Source: Butyricicoccus sp. (GTDB lineage: Bacteria > Bacillota > Clostridia > Oscillospirales > Butyricicoccaceae). Taken from it: 5,766 bases of DNA. The stretch is from positions 1 to 5,766 of the forward strand of contig JAUMSA010000028.1 in assembly GCA_031293105.1 (NCBI GenBank). The letters are read 5' to 3'. Positions 5,308-5,766 of the stretch are shown in pieces (position 1 is the stretch's first letter; every line of letters starts with the position of its first letter). Position numbers and translations under genes: made by a program. The notes under the pieces were generated by a model. It ran no database searches, was not told the origin of the DNA, and saw only the letters and a program-made list of their open reading frames with translations.

Positions 5308-5766
5308 CAGCCCATTCTCCCTCCTGTGATGATGGCGGCAAATACCACGCCCGAAATCAGGATGGCCAGATAATCCACCCGGCCGGTCTTGAGCTGCTTC
5401 ATGCGGGTGCGGCCTTCATCGCCGCGGTATAAGCGGCATTCCATCGCGGTCGCCAGTTCGTCCGCGCGGCGGAAAGCCGAGATAAACAGCGGCACCAAAA
5501 TGGGCACCATCGCCCGGGCACGCTGCAAGATGTTGCCCGATTCAAAATCGGCGCCGCGCGCCTTCTGGGCGGCGATGATCTTCTCGGTTTCCTCGATGAG
5601 GGTCGGGATGAACCGCAGCGCAATGGACATCATCATGGAAAGTTCATGTACGGGCACATGGATTTTTTTCAGCGGGCCCATCAGCCGCTCCAGCCCGTCG
5701 GTCAGGTCGATGGGCGAGGTGGTATAGGTCAGAATGGAGGTGCCGATGGTGAGCAGCATAGTGCGC
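5304..5766 (-). CDS. ecfT: EcfT, energy-coupling factor transporter transmembrane subunit (C-terminal part)
   Basis: The last ~153 codons of EcfT; the reading frame stays open through the right edge, so the start is upstream. EcfT is the membrane scaffold that couples the two ECF ATPases to substrate-binding S components for vitamin or metal uptake. Visible: a TSxLTxTTSPIxLTDGLE segment (7-24 counting from the first Met at 5759), the first coupling motif AQKARGADF (64-72), a hydrophobic stretch (about 85-96), the second coupling region FRRADELATAMECRLYRG (96-113) followed by DEGRTRMK, and a final membrane helix DYLAILISGVVFAAIITGG. The second coupling motif reads Cys-Arg-Leu where family members usually have Ala-Arg-Gly or Ala-Arg-Cys. 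The ATPase genes ecfA1/ecfA2 are expected upstream outside the window. It overlaps truA by 4 nt. Confidence 0.94.
   Translation of the reverse strand, partial: RTMLLTIGTSILTYTTSPIDLTDGLERLMGPLKKIHVPVHELSMMMSIALRFIPTLIEETEKIIAAQKARGADFESGNILQRARAMVPILVPLFISAFRRADELATAMECRLYRGDEGRTRMKQLKTGRVDYLAILISGVVFAAIITGGRMGW
5317..5325 (-). promoter_or_regulatory. Ribosome binding site for the GTG start of truA
   Basis: AGGAGGGAG on the minus strand lies inside the end of ecfT. Spacing to GTG 5307 is 12 nt from AGGAGG or 9 nt from GGGAG. It supports the non-ATG start and the 4-nt overlap with ecfT. Confidence 0.75.

Noticed and set aside
1..5766. CRISPR array, tRNA or rRNA gene, riboswitch
   Set aside because: No regularly spaced repeats, cloverleaf-like sequence, rRNA segment or recognisable riboswitch core was seen; non-coding space is limited to 28-, 89- and roughly 150-nt stretches.

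Overview
All recognisable genes in this window lie on the minus strand, so biological order runs from the right edge to the left edge. The content points to a GC-rich, Gram-positive anaerobe of the class Clostridia, probably the Oscillospiraceae/Ruminococcaceae/Butyricicoccaceae group. This rests on strong AGGAGG-type ribosome binding sites, an ECF-transporter/TruA pair, a DUF5711-like protein beside CvpA, and a zinc-finger Clp ATPase of the Firmicutes ClpE/ClpC kind. The lineage is inferred from gene content, since no rRNA or other phylogenetic marker is present.

Layout from upstream (right) to downstream (left): (1) the C-terminal part of EcfT, the transmembrane subunit of an energy-coupling-factor vitamin/metal importer, cut by the window edge; (2) truA, tRNA pseudouridine(38-40) synthase, starting with GTG and overlapping ecfT by 4 nt; (3) an 89-nt gap; (4) a 408-aa single-pass membrane protein with a probable beta-propeller (DUF5711-like); (5) a CvpA-family multi-pass membrane protein, 2 nt downstream; (6) a 780-aa two-AAA+-domain Clp unfoldase with an N-terminal four-cysteine zinc finger, 28 nt downstream; (7) a strong intrinsic terminator directly after the Clp stop codon.

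The leftmost ~140 bases are AT-rich and unlike the rest. They look like the 5' end of an insertion sequence inserted just behind the terminator. The first 11 codons of an IS30-type transposase (MNYHHLSIEER) are visible, with a strong ribosome binding site and a candidate internal promoter. An 11-bp inverted repeat would hide the transposase start codon in read-through mRNA, but not in mRNA started at the internal promoter. This is the least expected signal in the window.

Working together: ecfT-truA is a housekeeping pair. The DUF5711-like/CvpA/Clp trio is tightly packed and probably co-transcribed. It combines a predicted extracytoplasmic propeller, a membrane protein and a cytoplasmic ATP-driven unfoldase with a ClpP-docking loop, so a membrane-linked quality-control role is possible but unproven.
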